Origin: Acinetobacter pseudolwoffii
Lineage (GTDB): Bacteria; Pseudomonadota; Gammaproteobacteria; Pseudomonadales; Moraxellaceae
Reading direction: 5' to 3'
Length of the DNA: 64,000 bases
Assembly (NCBI RefSeq): GCF_002803605.1
Contig: NZ_PHRG01000006.1
Coordinates: forward strand, 62,001 to 126,000
This document shows, piece after piece, positions 8,884 through 17,983 of this stretch. Below the pieces are notes generated by a model. The model saw only the letters and a program-made list of their open reading frames with translations. It searched no databases and had not been told where the DNA came from. The first letter of the stretch is position 1, and each line of letters starts with the position of its first letter. The position numbers and the translations under genes were made by a program.

Positions 8884-9939
8884 CTATTTAAGGGGAATGA
8901 CTTTGCTCACATAAGTCGGCAAATTCCAGGCACCGCCAGCAAAGCCCTTGCATTGTACGGTTAGGCTACTGAAACTTTTGACAAATGCTTTATCATCCCA
9001 TGCCCATTCGTCCTGACTCAGACAATCACCCAAACCACGTACTTTATGCCCGGAAAATATCTGGCCTTGGCTAAAGGTTTCTCCGGAGGTGGTCACCAGT
9101 TGTCTCGGTTGCTTGTTTTGATCTATCAGCCAAAAACCGCTGCCCATATTATAGGCTCCACGCCAGCAAGGGATCTGAATCAGCTGATTTTGAGCATTGA
9201 TGGGATAAATCGTCATGACATCATCCGACATAAAATGTTGGCTAAACAGCAAATCACATTGATCTTCGTTAGTGGTTGCTTGCAGTTTCCGAATCATCTG
9301 CTGACCCGCCGCCGTATTCAGTTTCGCTTGAGTGATCTTGCCTGACTGATATTTGGGTATCACAATTTGCGGGATCGCTGCAGCTTTAAGCACTGCTTGA
9401 CTGGATTTTTTTCCAGGCTTGATCAAGGCTGAGGGCGTGGAGAGGCGGCGCTGAAATTCATCCATCTTGAGCAAAACGGCACTGGCTCCGGCTGTTGACA
9501 AAGTCCAGCGTGATTGTGCATGCTTAAATACAACCGGACTGGTTCCCTGCACAGCTTTCAGGAAGACACGGGTTTGAGTGCTACTTAGCTGACCGATCCC
9601 TTGCGGATCCAGAGCAATCACGCCATAGGACTTATTGGCAATTTGCATTTGCAGCTGCCGGATCGGTTTGGTCGTCGCTGAAGCTAAAATCTGGACTTTG
9701 CCTGTGACTGCAGTGTTTGCCCCAGCCACACGCTCTAACAACACCGACACTGGCTGATCAAAATTCTGGTCGGCCTGATAACCGGCAGCCCGACAGGTTC
9801 CGGTATTGTCGCAGGCCATTTCCCAATCTTTATGTGAAAAATGCAGCCCCTGAATGGCAGCAAGACTTAATGAGCTGATACTGGCCAGACCAAATGCGAC
9901 ACTCATTGTTTTGATGCTGTCTATCCATTGTTGTTTCAT
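8884..9939 (-). CDS. DUF1176-domain periplasmic protein
   Basis: 351 residues with an N-terminal signal peptide that ends near SSLSLAA. The mature part shows the DUF1176 pattern: HKDWEMACDNTGTCRAAGY near residue 36, a central Pro/Ala-rich region, and a C-terminal CWRGAYNMGSGFWLID. The cysteines probably form disulfides in the periplasm. Function of the family is unknown. It is downstream of a 70-residue frame and a SnoaL-like gene on the same strand and may be co-transcribed with them. Confidence 0.8.
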   Translation of the reverse strand: MKQQWIDSIKTMSVAFGLASISSLSLAAIQGLHFSHKDWEMACDNTGTCRAAGYQADQNFDQPVSVLLERVAGANTAVTGKVQILASATTKPIRQLQMQIANKSYGVIALDPQGIGQLSSTQTRVFLKAVQGTSPVVFKHAQSRWTLSTAGASAVLLKMDEFQRRLSTPSALIKPGKKSSQAVLKAAAIPQIVIPKYQSGKITQAKLNTAAGQQMIRKLQATTNEDQCDLLFSQHFMSDDVMTIYPINAQNQLIQIPCWRGAYNMGSGFWLIDQNKQPRQLVTTSGETFSQGQIFSGHKVRGLGDCLSQDEWAWDDKAFVKSFSSLTVQCKGFAGGAWNLPTYVSKVIPLK

Positions 9940-9969
9940 TATTTAGTCCTTAAATTGTATTCGGCCAGC

Positions 9970-10182
9970 CTAGTGCGGCTTCCTCACTGGAAGGTTCCAG
10001 CCGACCACTTTGACATTCTGCACATTTGGATTCCTCGCTTCCTGCTTCGGGGTATCGATCGAATTTTCTAGCCTGTCAAAGGTCTGAATTGCACCGTCCC
10101 ACATCCCGGCTCCCTGACGATAGTCTTTGAGTATATTCAGTTTTTGCTGAATGGTGTCCTGATAAAGCATGCCTGTAATCAT
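9970..10182 (-). CDS. Small hypothetical protein (70 aa)
   Basis: Not recognised. The peptide is hydrophilic with two Trp-containing stretches (GAGMWDGAIQTFDRLEN and VVGWNLPV) and no signal peptide or membrane helix. It lies between two genes on the same strand, 30 bases before the DUF1176 gene and 38 after the SnoaL-like gene, which argues for a real operon member. The ribosome binding site is weak and a second Met at residue 5 is equally possible. It could also be a remnant. Confidence 0.45.
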   Translation of the reverse strand: MITGMLYQDTIQQKLNILKDYRQGAGMWDGAIQTFDRLENSIDTPKQEARNPNVQNVKVVGWNLPVRKPH

Positions 10183-10220
10183 TTACCAAGATATTGCACT
10201 TAATTTTTTGAGCTTATGAC

Positions 10221-10661
10221 TTAACTGACGCTTTTGATCCTGCGCATCTTACGGGTTTCCAGTTGTACCGGTACTGAGGTATGTTGATGCAACAATTGCC
10301 ATCGTCCCTGCTGCTTGCTGAGACACATACTGACCCGGCACCAGCCCAACTGGAAAATCGGCTCAATTACCGCATAATTCACCCGAACATAGCCATCGAC
10401 CAAGGCTAAATCAGTGCTCACATGAATATTGATATCTTGACGCTCTATCCGGATTCCTTCAGGTATAAAAGGCCGATATTGCAACCAGAGTGCCTGATAG
10501 GCATCTATGCCTTTTATTTCAGTACTGACATCGACCAGACGGATATCTGGCCGGCATAATTGAATAATATCCTGGATCTCCAGACTGCATATGGCATGGT
10601 CCCATTGCTGAAGAAATGCCACGACTTCCTGACTCAGTTGTTCATCCCCAAAAACCTGCAT
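10221..10661 (-). CDS. SnoaL/NTF2-like protein
   Basis: About 146 residues. The order alpha helix (VVAFLQQWDHAICSLEIQDIIQLC), strand, IKGIDAYQALW, then a curved sheet with VDGYVRVNYAV and a final GRWQLLHQHTSVPV fits the NTF2-like cone fold; the closing WxLxHxHxS is typical of SnoaL_3-type members. A ketosteroid isomerase-like or small-ligand binding role is possible, but the activity is unknown. The ATG at 10661 is chosen because GAGGGGG lies six bases upstream; the open frame continues 33 codons further with no support. Confidence 0.65.
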   Translation of the reverse strand: MQVFGDEQLSQEVVAFLQQWDHAICSLEIQDIIQLCRPDIRLVDVSTEIKGIDAYQALWLQYRPFIPEGIRIERQDINIHVSTDLALVDGYVRVNYAVIEPIFQLGWCRVSMCLSKQQGRWQLLHQHTSVPVQLETRKMRRIKSVS

Positions 10662-11147
10662 AAAGTCCCCCTCAATCAGGTATTCAGACCTGAAATCGGA
10701 ATTAAAATTGTCCCAAATTTCTGGTCTTTTGCTTTTCTTATTTTGATTATGCTCAAGCACTATAATTGCTTGGCTATCCCCTTTGTGTTATTCACTGCAA
10801 TTCATCTGAATATTATTTAAAATATTATTTTGATTTCAATCTTTAAGTTAGGTCCAAAACTTCATGCAATCTGCATAGACATGCCACATTACAGCCCTAT
10901 CAATCTTTATTTTTATTTAAATCAGGAATAGAGAGTTATCTGAACCCACTTTAAGACTTCTGCGGTATTATTGTAAATGACCAAAAATGTCATTTATAAA
11001 AAAATATGTTTATATTTTAATAAGATGAAATTAATTTAGGAATAGTATTCATGTTCGGTCGTCTGATTTATTTTAGACTGAGCACTGGTAGATGCTTTTA
11101 ATACAATGCTTAAGCTGTCGCGATGCCACACAGCTAAAAGCCAGGAT
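10662..11147. other. Gene-free stretch, no recognisable gene
   Basis: AT-rich sequence. Apart from the leader of the SnoaL-like gene and the 3' hairpin of the CHMI gene at 11136-11162, no motif stands out. Confidence 0.5.
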
Positions 11148-11162
11148 TTAAATCGTGGCTTT
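11136..11162 (-). terminator. Hairpin overlapping the end of the CHMI gene
   Basis: AAAAGCCA and TGGCTTT arms around GATTTAAATC give a long stem with one mismatch. It covers the stop codon (11148-11150) and the last few codons. The T tract on the minus strand is short (CTTTTAG), so strength as a terminator is uncertain. Confidence 0.5.
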
Positions 11163-11513
11163 GCTATAGGTCTGCTTTGGCATTTCAATAATTTCGACAC
11201 AGAGCTGAATTTTTAATTCGGGCTGTGGAGCAATAGATTGCTGCATCACCTCAAGCACCAATGCAGAAATCGCCTGACGCACTTCGACACTACGTCCACT
11301 CAATAGTGAGACTTTGGCATGTGCATAGGCCTGATCTGTCCGTGGACTCAGTCCAATGACATAATCCTGCTGCATAATCGCACGACTTTTTAAATCATCG
11401 GGATCGGTGACATAGCCTGCATTGAACAATGCCTGATGCATGGCCAGCAAGAGCGGCTGAGTCTGGAGCAAATGTTGAAGATTGTCAGAATATTCCAGAT
11501 GCAGATGTGGCAT
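11148..11513 (-). CDS. 5-carboxymethyl-2-hydroxymuconate isomerase family protein
   Basis: 121 residues, close to the HpaF/CHMI length of about 125. It begins MPHLHLEYSDN: Pro-2 becomes the N-terminal catalytic proline of the tautomerase fold after Met removal. Further family features are AHAKVSLLSGR and the C-terminal LCVEIIEM. In the homoprotocatechuate pathway CHMI isomerises 5-carboxymethyl-2-hydroxymuconate, but no hpa genes are nearby, so the substrate here may be different. Single gene; a hairpin overlaps its stop. Confidence 0.82.
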   Translation of the reverse strand: MPHLHLEYSDNLQHLLQTQPLLLAMHQALFNAGYVTDPDDLKSRAIMQQDYVIGLSPRTDQAYAHAKVSLLSGRSVEVRQAISALVLEVMQQSIAPQPELKIQLCVEIIEMPKQTYSKATI

Positions 11514-11637
11514 ACGAGTGATCTCGGATCAAAAACGTGAGGATTGGGACTACATAAAAAATAAACGCTGAATTTTAGCAATGAGACGATTTATCCACCG
11601 TCTCATGTCCAGTTAAAATTCTAGTCTGATGCCAGAT

Positions 11638-11976
11638 TTAAGCTTTCTTTACATATTCAGATTTTAGCTTCATCGGGCCCATTCCCTCGATTTTACAATC
11701 GATATCATGACCATCGGCAGCATCCGGCAATAGGCGGATACTTTTGACTTTGGTACCCACTTTCACCACTGAAGATGAACCTTTGATTTTCAGGTCTTTA
11801 ATCACCGTCACGCTATCGCCGTCCGCCAGCACATTGCCATGAGCATCCTTAATGATCACTTGTTCTTCAGTAATTTCGCCTTCTTTCCACTCATGTGCAC
11901 ATTCAGGGCAGATCAGTAGATCGCCATCTGCATAGGTATATTCAGATTGGCATTTTGGACAGTTTGGCAGACCCAT
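11638..11976 (-). CDS. phnA: PhnA family zinc-ribbon protein (YjdM-like)
   Basis: 112 residues. An N-terminal zinc ribbon (CPKC...CPEC, residues about 5-28) is followed by the PhnA beta domain with [25 protein letters not shown]. The length matches the family. Despite the name, PhnA/YjdM has no demonstrated phosphonate function. The ATG at 11976 has CGAGG five bases upstream; the longer open frame upstream is not conserved-looking. It sits 122 bases after an AHSA1-type gene on the same strand. Confidence 0.88.
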   Translation of the reverse strand: MGLPNCPKCQSEYTYADGDLLICPECAHEWKEGEITEEQVIIKDAHGNVLADGDSVTVIKDLKIKGSSSVVKVGTKVKSIRLLPDAADGHDIDCKIEGMGPMKLKSEYVKKA

Positions 11977-12098
11977 AAGAACCTCGAAAAAGAGAAAAAT
12001 TAAATAAATGAAACAAATAAGATCACAGTATAGCATCTTTGCAGAGATGCGCTTTTGAACAGGAGTTTCGTTGAAGGCCAGCTCATAATCATCAAGCA

Positions 12099-12545
12099 TT
12101 AATTATCCGGGATATGCGGATTCACCAGCAAGGAAAGTAGCTGGAATGATTCCTGCCAACTTAAGTGACATACCGCAGGCGGCACTAAATCGGGATAGCC
12201 GACCTGAATAATATGCAGGCCTGTACCGACTGAAACCTTTTCAAAGATCACAGTGACTTCTATTTCACCTTGCAGATCTGGCGTCGAAAACTGATCGGTA
12301 TAACGCAGTAACTGATTGGGAATCACCTCATGATAAATCCCATGAAAATGGTGCTGGGTACCGGTGGAAAAATTGGTAAAGGTGGTTTTATAGCTGCCGC
12401 CGGGTTTGACTTCCGCATGTTCTACCTTGGCAATAAAACCATGTGGTGCCAACCATTTTGCCAGTGCATCCGGATGAACAAAAGCACGATACACCCGCTC
12501 CGGAGGTGCACTAAACACTCGATGCATTTTTAGGGTGTAACTCAT
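12099..12545 (-). CDS. SRPBCC / AHSA1-domain protein
   Basis: About 148 residues with the START-like AHSA1 pattern: an N-terminal [29 protein letters not shown] helix-grip entry, then [26 protein letters not shown] and a late TVIFEKV strand. Members bind hydrophobic ligands or assist Hsp90-like chaperones; here the role is unknown. The usual closing GW...L motif is altered ([15 protein letters not shown]). The ATG at 12545 is preceded by AAGGGA; 29 upstream codons in the open frame are probably not translated. Confidence 0.8.
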   Translation of the reverse strand: MSYTLKMHRVFSAPPERVYRAFVHPDALAKWLAPHGFIAKVEHAEVKPGGSYKTTFTNFSTGTQHHFHGIYHEVIPNQLLRYTDQFSTPDLQGEIEVTVIFEKVSVGTGLHIIQVGYPDLVPPAVCHLSWQESFQLLSLLVNPHIPDN

Positions 12546-12730
12546 TTTGCCTAGTCCCTTATTGTTATTATGTATTTTTATTGAGGGATATTGCCCTTCT
12601 CTTGTATAGACTGACCAGACCAAGCTGAGCATCCATAGAACTGATTTTACGCAATCCTCAATCTGGTATATATAATGACTATGTATCTGTATTAAAGTCC
12701 TGACATTCCGATATAACTAAATATAAAGGA

Positions 12731-12763
12731 TAAAAAAACCCGGCAGCACCGGGGTTTTTTTAT
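12731..12763 (-). terminator. Terminator of the RraB-like gene
   Basis: AAACCCGG and CCGGGGTTT arms around CAGCA with a one-base bulge, A7 on one side and T7 on the other. It lies 17 bases past the RraB-like stop. Confidence 0.8.
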
Positions 12764-12779
12764 TTAAATACAGGCACAA

Positions 12780-13169
12780 TCAGCTATTACGCAGACTGCT
12801 TTCTTCTTCATCCAGCTCATCATCATAGACATAGGCCATGCAGCCCCAACCATCATATTCACCCTGAAATTCTGCAGCGATTTTGCTGAACCACTGTTCC
12901 AGATCCACAATATCCTCGTAGGTTGGTTCCATATAGACATAAATCGTGATGATCCATTCCAGGGTCGCGCTTTCTTCATCCTGAAACAGGCTGATCTTTT
13001 GTTCTTCCTTTAAGAGATACAAAGCACAACGATCCGCTTGCTCTTCATCAATAAAGACCAGCGAAAATTCGATTTCATGTGCTTCTTGCAGGTCGTCGCC
13101 ATCCTGATGCATTTGCCACAGTACATTGCCATTTTCATCGTCAGGGAATTGATTGTAATCACGTGACAT
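12780..13169 (-). CDS. Ribonuclease E inhibitor RraB family protein
   Basis: 129 residues, acidic. The N-terminal FPDDENGNVLWQM-QDGDDL and the C-terminal EFQGEYDGWGCMAYVYDDE match the RraB pattern, in which the EYDGWG turn is the most conserved piece. E. coli RraB binds RNase E and slows mRNA decay. Distant members occur without demonstrated RNase E binding, so the role is inferred. Single gene with its own terminator. Confidence 0.8.
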   Translation of the reverse strand: MSRDYNQFPDDENGNVLWQMHQDGDDLQEAHEIEFSLVFIDEEQADRCALYLLKEEQKISLFQDEESATLEWIITIYVYMEPTYEDIVDLEQWFSKIAAEFQGEYDGWGCMAYVYDDELDEEESSLRNS

Positions 13170-13428
13170 AGAAGTATCCTTATTATGATGCTGTTTTATT
13201 CTGCATCTAAGATTAGCTGATTTTTAGACAATTATCGAGATCCGGACAAAAAATATTATCTTTTAACCACAAATAAACATATGATTTTTATAAATATAAA
13301 AATTATCTGTCAAATGGGTATTTCTTAAATATTTACAGCCTATCACGTCCGGGAATATCGATCTTTCGCTAAAACCCTATTCGTTATCAGCTACCATCAA
13401 GACTTAGTGCGCTTGATGCCTATCAAAA

Positions 13429-14361
13429 CTATACGGTCTCTGGATGCCGGCCTTCTTGCTTCATGTGCACAACCAGCGCAGCAAACTTTAATTCCTCTAA
13501 ACGTAAATCCAGATAGGATGACTGAATCGTGGCCTGACTCAGTTGCTGTCCGGTATAATTCAGCAGGACATAATCATCCCTTAAGGCTTGCAACATCTGT
13601 CGCAAATTTTCTCTGTTTAATTGAGCAAGATATAAATCTGCCTTGCTATTAAAGGCCAAACTAAAGATTTCAATGATACTTCTACGGCGGCTGTCATCGA
13701 TATAATTACAACTGGCGATCTGCTGTGTTGCTATGGCCTGCTGAATTTTTTCACGCACATCGAGCAGATGCCGAGCCGCATCCGTTTCACTATATCCTGC
13801 GATCAGCTGTTGTAAAAGTTGCGGTACTGGCAGACATAAACCGTAATGCTTGCCCTGGATTTTATGTTCCAGGGCATTCACTACGTCCTCTAAGTGCTGC
13901 TGTTGCTTGGCCTGTTGATAATAACCCGCTAAACTTTTTCTGGCCTGCTGTTCAACTTCGACTAAGGCTTTCGCTTGAAACTGGGCGAGATAGTCTTTCA
14001 CGCTTTCAATATAAGCCTTGAGATCATCAATCATGATCGAAGCATCCAGTTTGGTCACTTCAACAAAATTTTCGGCCTGCAAAGTCCGGTTGATAATATA
14101 TTGTTCGATATCACAGATATCCTGATATTTTTTATATTTATTCAGCTCAGTCGTTAAACTGCCATGCTGTACCCGCAGTTGGGTCACGTCATAATTCAGT
14201 TCATCGACTTGAGCGTCATAATCTGCCAGTCTGCTGCGTGAATGATCCAGATTTTCCTGTAAAAACCGGATATTGCTGCGTAATGAAGTCTGGATCTTCA
14301 AGCTCCAGAGCAAGGCACATAATAAAATACTCGCGAGAACGAAAAAAGCCATACTGAGCAT
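13429..14361 (-). CDS. Membrane-anchored coiled-coil protein, DUF4041-like
   Basis: 310 residues. One N-terminal transmembrane helix (MAFFVLASILLCALLWSL) is followed by a coiled coil to about residue 80. The C-terminal third resembles the DUF4041 domain: SCNYIDDSRRRSIIEIFSLAFN, then YLDLRLEELKFAALV close to the end. DUF4041 proteins often continue into a GIY-YIG-type T5orf172/MUG113 nuclease domain, but this one stops about ten residues after the DUF4041-like end. A scaffold or regulatory role can only be guessed. The DUF4041 match is by eye. Confidence 0.6.
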   Translation of the reverse strand: MLSMAFFVLASILLCALLWSLKIQTSLRSNIRFLQENLDHSRSRLADYDAQVDELNYDVTQLRVQHGSLTTELNKYKKYQDICDIEQYIINRTLQAENFVEVTKLDASIMIDDLKAYIESVKDYLAQFQAKALVEVEQQARKSLAGYYQQAKQQQHLEDVVNALEHKIQGKHYGLCLPVPQLLQQLIAGYSETDAARHLLDVREKIQQAIATQQIASCNYIDDSRRRSIIEIFSLAFNSKADLYLAQLNRENLRQMLQALRDDYVLLNYTGQQLSQATIQSSYLDLRLEELKFAALVVHMKQEGRHPETV

Positions 14362-14947
14362 CGTTCTATCCTTTAACCCCGGGCATTGCCCTAAAACATC
14401 AAATTAAAAATTTATTATAAAGTACCGGTTGATTTTGCATCACTTCGGCCAGATAATCAAAGCCATTAATCGCCACTAAGTCGTTCATTCATTTTATTTT
14501 TCTATAATTTTTTATGTGCAAGTCATACATCATGAATTGATTTGCAGCTTAAATCAAAACGATCCTGAAACAGCTAACGGTATTTTTTATATCAAAGGAT
14601 ATAATTTAAAAGTTTAAAATTAATGACAGTAAAATTAAAAAACCAATAGAAATAAAGATATCAAGCTTATAACAGCAGATAAAGACAATAAAAATTCCTA
14701 AACTCATCATCAAGATATGCAGCCAGCATTCACCGGTATGTTCTACATCGAAAGCAAATTGGGCAATGCATAAGTATTAGATTTCAAATAAAAAAACATG
14801 AAAAACTGTTAATTTTCAGAGCATTGACTGAAATAAATTCTCACACTTTTTAATTCAGGCAGCCCATTTTAAATGGCAAATACCATTTTGAATGATTACA
14901 CAAAATAGAACTAATTTGACCGGATACCATCGTTTTCATAATCCACA
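14362..14947. other. Gene-free stretch of nearly 600 bases
   Basis: AT-rich with no open frame, hairpin or repeat that I can support. It contains the upstream region of the coiled-coil gene (read leftward) and the 3' end region of rluA. Confidence 0.5.
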
Positions 14948-15613
14948 TCAAAACGGAACTACGACTTCAATCTCAACCGGAACACCACTCAGCGGCTGGC
15001 TAAAAGCCAGATAATTGGCATGCAAAGCCATACGATTTAAAGGACTGCGCTGTGGTTCTGGATGATAGATTTTATCGCCAGTAATGGGATGACCCAGATA
15101 CAGCATATGTACTCGCAACTGATGAGAACGGCCGGTGATGGGCGTGAGTAAAACCCGACTAATGTCTTGCTGGGGCAAATATTCTATTGCCCGATATAAG
15201 GTTTTGGCAGTTTTGCCCAGTTCATAATGCACCATCTGACGCGGACGGTTTTCCCAGTCGGTCATCAAAGGCACTTCGACGCTGCCCTGACCTTCAAGTT
15301 TGCCTTGTACCAGTGCGACATAATTTTTATGCACGGTACGTGCCTGAAACATTTTACTCACCGCCACTTCTGCATCACGGTGTTTGGCAAACATCAAAAT
15401 ACCTGAAGTGGCCATATCCAGACGATGGGTGATTTTAGCCTGCGGATACTGGTCCAGAACCCGCAAATAAGCACTGTCATGATGTTCAGCTAAACGCCCG
15501 GGAACCGACAATAATCCGGCCGGCTTTTCAATCACCACCAGATCATCATCTTCATAAACAATATGCAACGGTTCTTGCGGTGGGCAATAGACAAAGTCGG
15601 GGTTGATGGGCAT
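14948..15613 (-). CDS. rluA: RluA-family pseudouridine synthase
   Basis: About 221 residues, the size of E. coli RluA (219). The catalytic loop HRLDMATSGILMFAK holds the essential Asp. Other markers are EKPAGLLSVPGR and GRSHQLRVHMLYLGHPITGDKIY. No S4 domain precedes it. By size and motif it is the dual-specificity enzyme for 23S rRNA position 746 and tRNA position 32, though small RluA paralogues are hard to separate by eye. The ATG at 15613 (MPINPDF) is preferred; the frame extends 14 codons more through a Cys-rich, implausible peptide. Confidence 0.85.
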   Translation of the reverse strand: MPINPDFVYCPPQEPLHIVYEDDDLVVIEKPAGLLSVPGRLAEHHDSAYLRVLDQYPQAKITHRLDMATSGILMFAKHRDAEVAVSKMFQARTVHKNYVALVQGKLEGQGSVEVPLMTDWENRPRQMVHYELGKTAKTLYRAIEYLPQQDISRVLLTPITGRSHQLRVHMLYLGHPITGDKIYHPEPQRSPLNRMALHANYLAFSQPLSGVPVEIEVVVPF

Positions 15614-15696
15614 TTTAGGAATACAGCATCTGGAACAATGCGCGCAAAATAACAAGCTGTATTTAACCTGTCAATCACCGCGCATAGCCAGATAAA

Positions 15697-16410
15697 TTAA
15701 TCTGCCAGATAATAATCCACCGTCGAAACTACACGGACTTTCTTCAAATAGGGGGTATTGCTGTCGCGATCTTCGATACTAAACATGCCCTGATTGGCGG
15801 ACTTGATTTTCCCCAGACTGCTTTTTGAATCTGCGGCAAATTTTTCTGCCACACTGCGGGCATTTTCGGTGGCTTGTTCAATCATCGCCGGCTTAATGTC
15901 ATTCAACTTGGTAAATAAATATTCGGTTCTTTGTCCGGAATCATCTCCAGCAAAGGCAATGCCTTTTCTACCCAAAGCCACCAGACGGCTTTGTGCCTTG
16001 CGTACTGCATCGATGTTGTGGGTATAGACGGTAATGGTCTGACTGGCAGTATAGCGCAGTGCGACATTGGCATCACCGCCGTATTGCTGGGCGTATTTAT
16101 CGGTAATACTCGGTGAAGCACTGGTGATCTCTTCGGCACTAAAACCTTCATTTTTTAGAAAGGTCTGAATTTCCTGGGTATTGTTTTGCATGGTATCGTA
16201 CAACTGGGCCAGATCCTGACTGCCTGCGTTAAAACGGATCGGCCAGACTGCTACATCGGCTTTGACTTCGCGTTCCGACAAACCTTTGACCGACACAATA
16301 CGTTCATACTGTTTGATTTTTAAGGCGCTATTGCCCAGAATCCATCCTGAAATTATCATCCCCAAAGCAATCAGGACACCCAAGATCAGTGCCGGTTTAA
16401 ATCGATTCAT
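15697..16410 (-). CDS. SIMPL-domain (DUF541) protein
   Basis: About 237 residues. An N-terminal transmembrane/signal helix (ALILGVLIALGMIISGWILG) is followed by the SIMPL domain, with VSVKGLSEREVKADVAVWPI, a central LRYTASQTITVYT, and TENARSVAEKFAADSKSSLGKI near the C-terminus. The domain is found in periplasmic oligomers such as BP26/OMP28 and E. coli YggE, linked to oxidative stress. ATG at 16410 has AGGAG nine bases upstream; an in-frame TTG three codons earlier overlaps that spacing. Confidence 0.88.
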   Translation of the reverse strand: MNRFKPALILGVLIALGMIISGWILGNSALKIKQYERIVSVKGLSEREVKADVAVWPIRFNAGSQDLAQLYDTMQNNTQEIQTFLKNEGFSAEEITSASPSITDKYAQQYGGDANVALRYTASQTITVYTHNIDAVRKAQSRLVALGRKGIAFAGDDSGQRTEYLFTKLNDIKPAMIEQATENARSVAEKFAADSKSSLGKIKSANQGMFSIEDRDSNTPYLKKVRVVSTVDYYLAD

Positions 16411-16507
16411 CTGTTTCAACTCCTTTAAAATCCTGTTTTAGTTTTTATATACCCTACTGATCCGAAGCTATTTTTCTGTCATTGAAATATTCAGTTCAGC
16501 ATAGCGC

Positions 16508-16756
16508 TTAACTTTGCTTGATTAAATAGATTGCAATTAAAGGTGCCAGGTTAAACAGCAAAATCCCAATTTTATACAACGCCATACCTGAATAATGAAT
16601 CACATCGAAGCTGGCTTCAGATAGCCGGAACCATTTTCCATGCAATTGTTTCATCCAGTTTCGGGCAAATACAAAAACCGTGAACCAGAGGATGAGAATG
16701 GCATAATTGATGATCAAGGAAAATAGCAGAAAACGACACCAAATATCGAGATTCAT
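16508..16756 (-). CDS. DUF6868-type small membrane protein
   Basis: 82 residues with two transmembrane helices (LFSLIINYAILILWFTVFVFA and YKIGILLFNLAPLIAIYLI). Between them lies LHGKWFRLSEASFDVIHYSGMALYK, the conserved core of the family now called DUF6868. Inner-membrane location is likely; function unknown. The ATG at 16756 follows GGGGA by six bases. Confidence 0.7.
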   Translation of the reverse strand: MNLDIWCRFLLFSLIINYAILILWFTVFVFARNWMKQLHGKWFRLSEASFDVIHYSGMALYKIGILLFNLAPLIAIYLIKQS

Positions 16757-17291
16757 CACAATTCCCCACTGGGCGCAGCTGATGCTTTAAAAATAACAGA
16801 TTTGATCTGGGAAAATGAAGGGCTGATTTGTATCATGCTTGAATTGAATCTTGGTTTAAGCTTTTGATTTATTGTTATTTTAATGATTTATCATATTTGC
16901 ACTGCTGGAGAATTTTTTAGGGTGTTGGGAAAACGTCTAATGGTTTACTTCAACTATCAATCTTTGTAAGACTTGATCTTATAGCCTATAAACTTGTGGT
17001 CTATAGCGTCCTAAGCCGGATCGAGACCTTTTGGGTTCGTACTGCACTCGCGTTTTGCGCCGCTCACAGCATGCTACTCTTTCCGATCCCATCACACCCT
17101 TGAGAGCTATATTAGGCAAAGATGGACGGGATTAATTTCCTATGTTTTTTTAATTTTTAGATTTTTTGAAAATTTATTTCATTATTAAACTAAATTTAGG
17201 GAAATAAATTCTATTCTTCATTTTTTACGCTTTTTTATTCTATAAAAATGGCCTTTATTGCAATTTATCTTCAAGACATGATGACTATTTA
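16757..17291. other. Gene-free stretch with a GC-richer patch
   Basis: Mostly AT-rich. A patch at about 17005-17110 is clearly more GC-rich and codon-like than its surroundings but has no open frame with a start and ribosome binding site. No tRNA fold could be drawn from it. Confidence 0.45.
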
Positions 17292-17552
17292 TTAAAACAA
17301 AGCAGCCTGAATCCATTGTGCGCTAAACCACCAGATACTGATTGCGGTCATCCCGCAGAGCAGATTGGCCAGAACTTTATTGAGTCTCGTCAGTTCAGAG
17401 CTATAGATTTTCAGATTCAGTAAATATGCCATCACGCCGTAGAGCAAACCAATTGCGCCCCCAAACAGGATCAGAATTAATGGCCATGCGGAATAAAAGT
17501 GGGCTTTTTTGCTTAATTTTCCTGATTCTGGTGCGTACTCTCTGATTTCCAT
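17292..17552 (-). CDS. Small membrane protein of unknown function (86 aa)
   Basis: Two predicted transmembrane helices (WPLILILFGGAIGLLYGVMAYLL and LANLLCGMTAISIWWFSAQWI) after a basic N-terminus. I do not recognise the family. The ATG at 17552 is preferred, with AGAGG ten bases upstream; a further Met 12 codons earlier lacks a ribosome binding site. It lies just downstream of the first KTSC gene on the same strand (113 bases apart). Confidence 0.6.
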   Translation of the reverse strand: MEIREYAPESGKLSKKAHFYSAWPLILILFGGAIGLLYGVMAYLLNLKIYSSELTRLNKVLANLLCGMTAISIWWFSAQWIQAALF

Positions 17553-17665
17553 ATGCGTTTGACCTCTTTCCAATATGTGTACATGCACGATTTCAAGGCA
17601 GATATTTCGCTGTTATTAAATATTTGCCTTCTAGGACTTTGATTGAAGCAAGAAGCAGACCAGTT

Positions 17666-17887
17666 TTAGTGTACAAAAAGCTGACGGGTATGTTGGTTGA
17701 TATAGGCGTTCAGGCCATCGCCATATCGGGCGAGCTGTTTCATGTTTTCCACATGCTGATCACCGGCACTGCTATAACTGTAGGTATAAACTTTCGAGGT
17801 TTTCTTAAATTGCACGCGAATAAATTCGTTACCAATCTCGTAATTGGCAACACCTGAGTCGTGATTAAGATCAAGATAATTTTGCAA
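17666..17887 (-). CDS. KTSC-domain protein, copy 1
   Basis: 73 residues that consist of a single KTSC domain: NYEIGNEFIRVQFKK-SKVYTYS followed by HVENMKQLARYGDGLNAYIN. The domain is found alone in small bacterial and phage-related proteins and at the end of some lysyl-tRNA synthetases; its role is unknown. The only in-frame start is TTG, with AAGG eight bases upstream. It is a close paralogue of the gene at 19862-20080 (39 of 72 positions identical by hand alignment), which also starts with TTG. Confidence 0.75.
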   Translation of the reverse strand: MQNYLDLNHDSGVANYEIGNEFIRVQFKKTSKVYTYSYSSAGDQHVENMKQLARYGDGLNAYINQHTRQLFVH

Positions 17888-17983
17888 TTCGGCAGCCTTA
17901 AATACGGTGAATCCAGGCTTTTATATGGAGATGATTTGGTTAATTTTCAATCAAAACCAAGGTTTAAAAAGATGTAAATTTAC

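Noticed and set aside
10560..10820. 86-codon plus-strand frame with a hydrophobic C-terminus
   Set aside because: Most of it overlaps the SnoaL-like gene antisense; the hydrophobic tail comes from AT-rich DNA in the gap. No ribosome binding site.
17005..17110. Possible tRNA because of the GGGTTCGTAC stretch
   Set aside because: No acceptor, D or anticodon stem could be paired around it.
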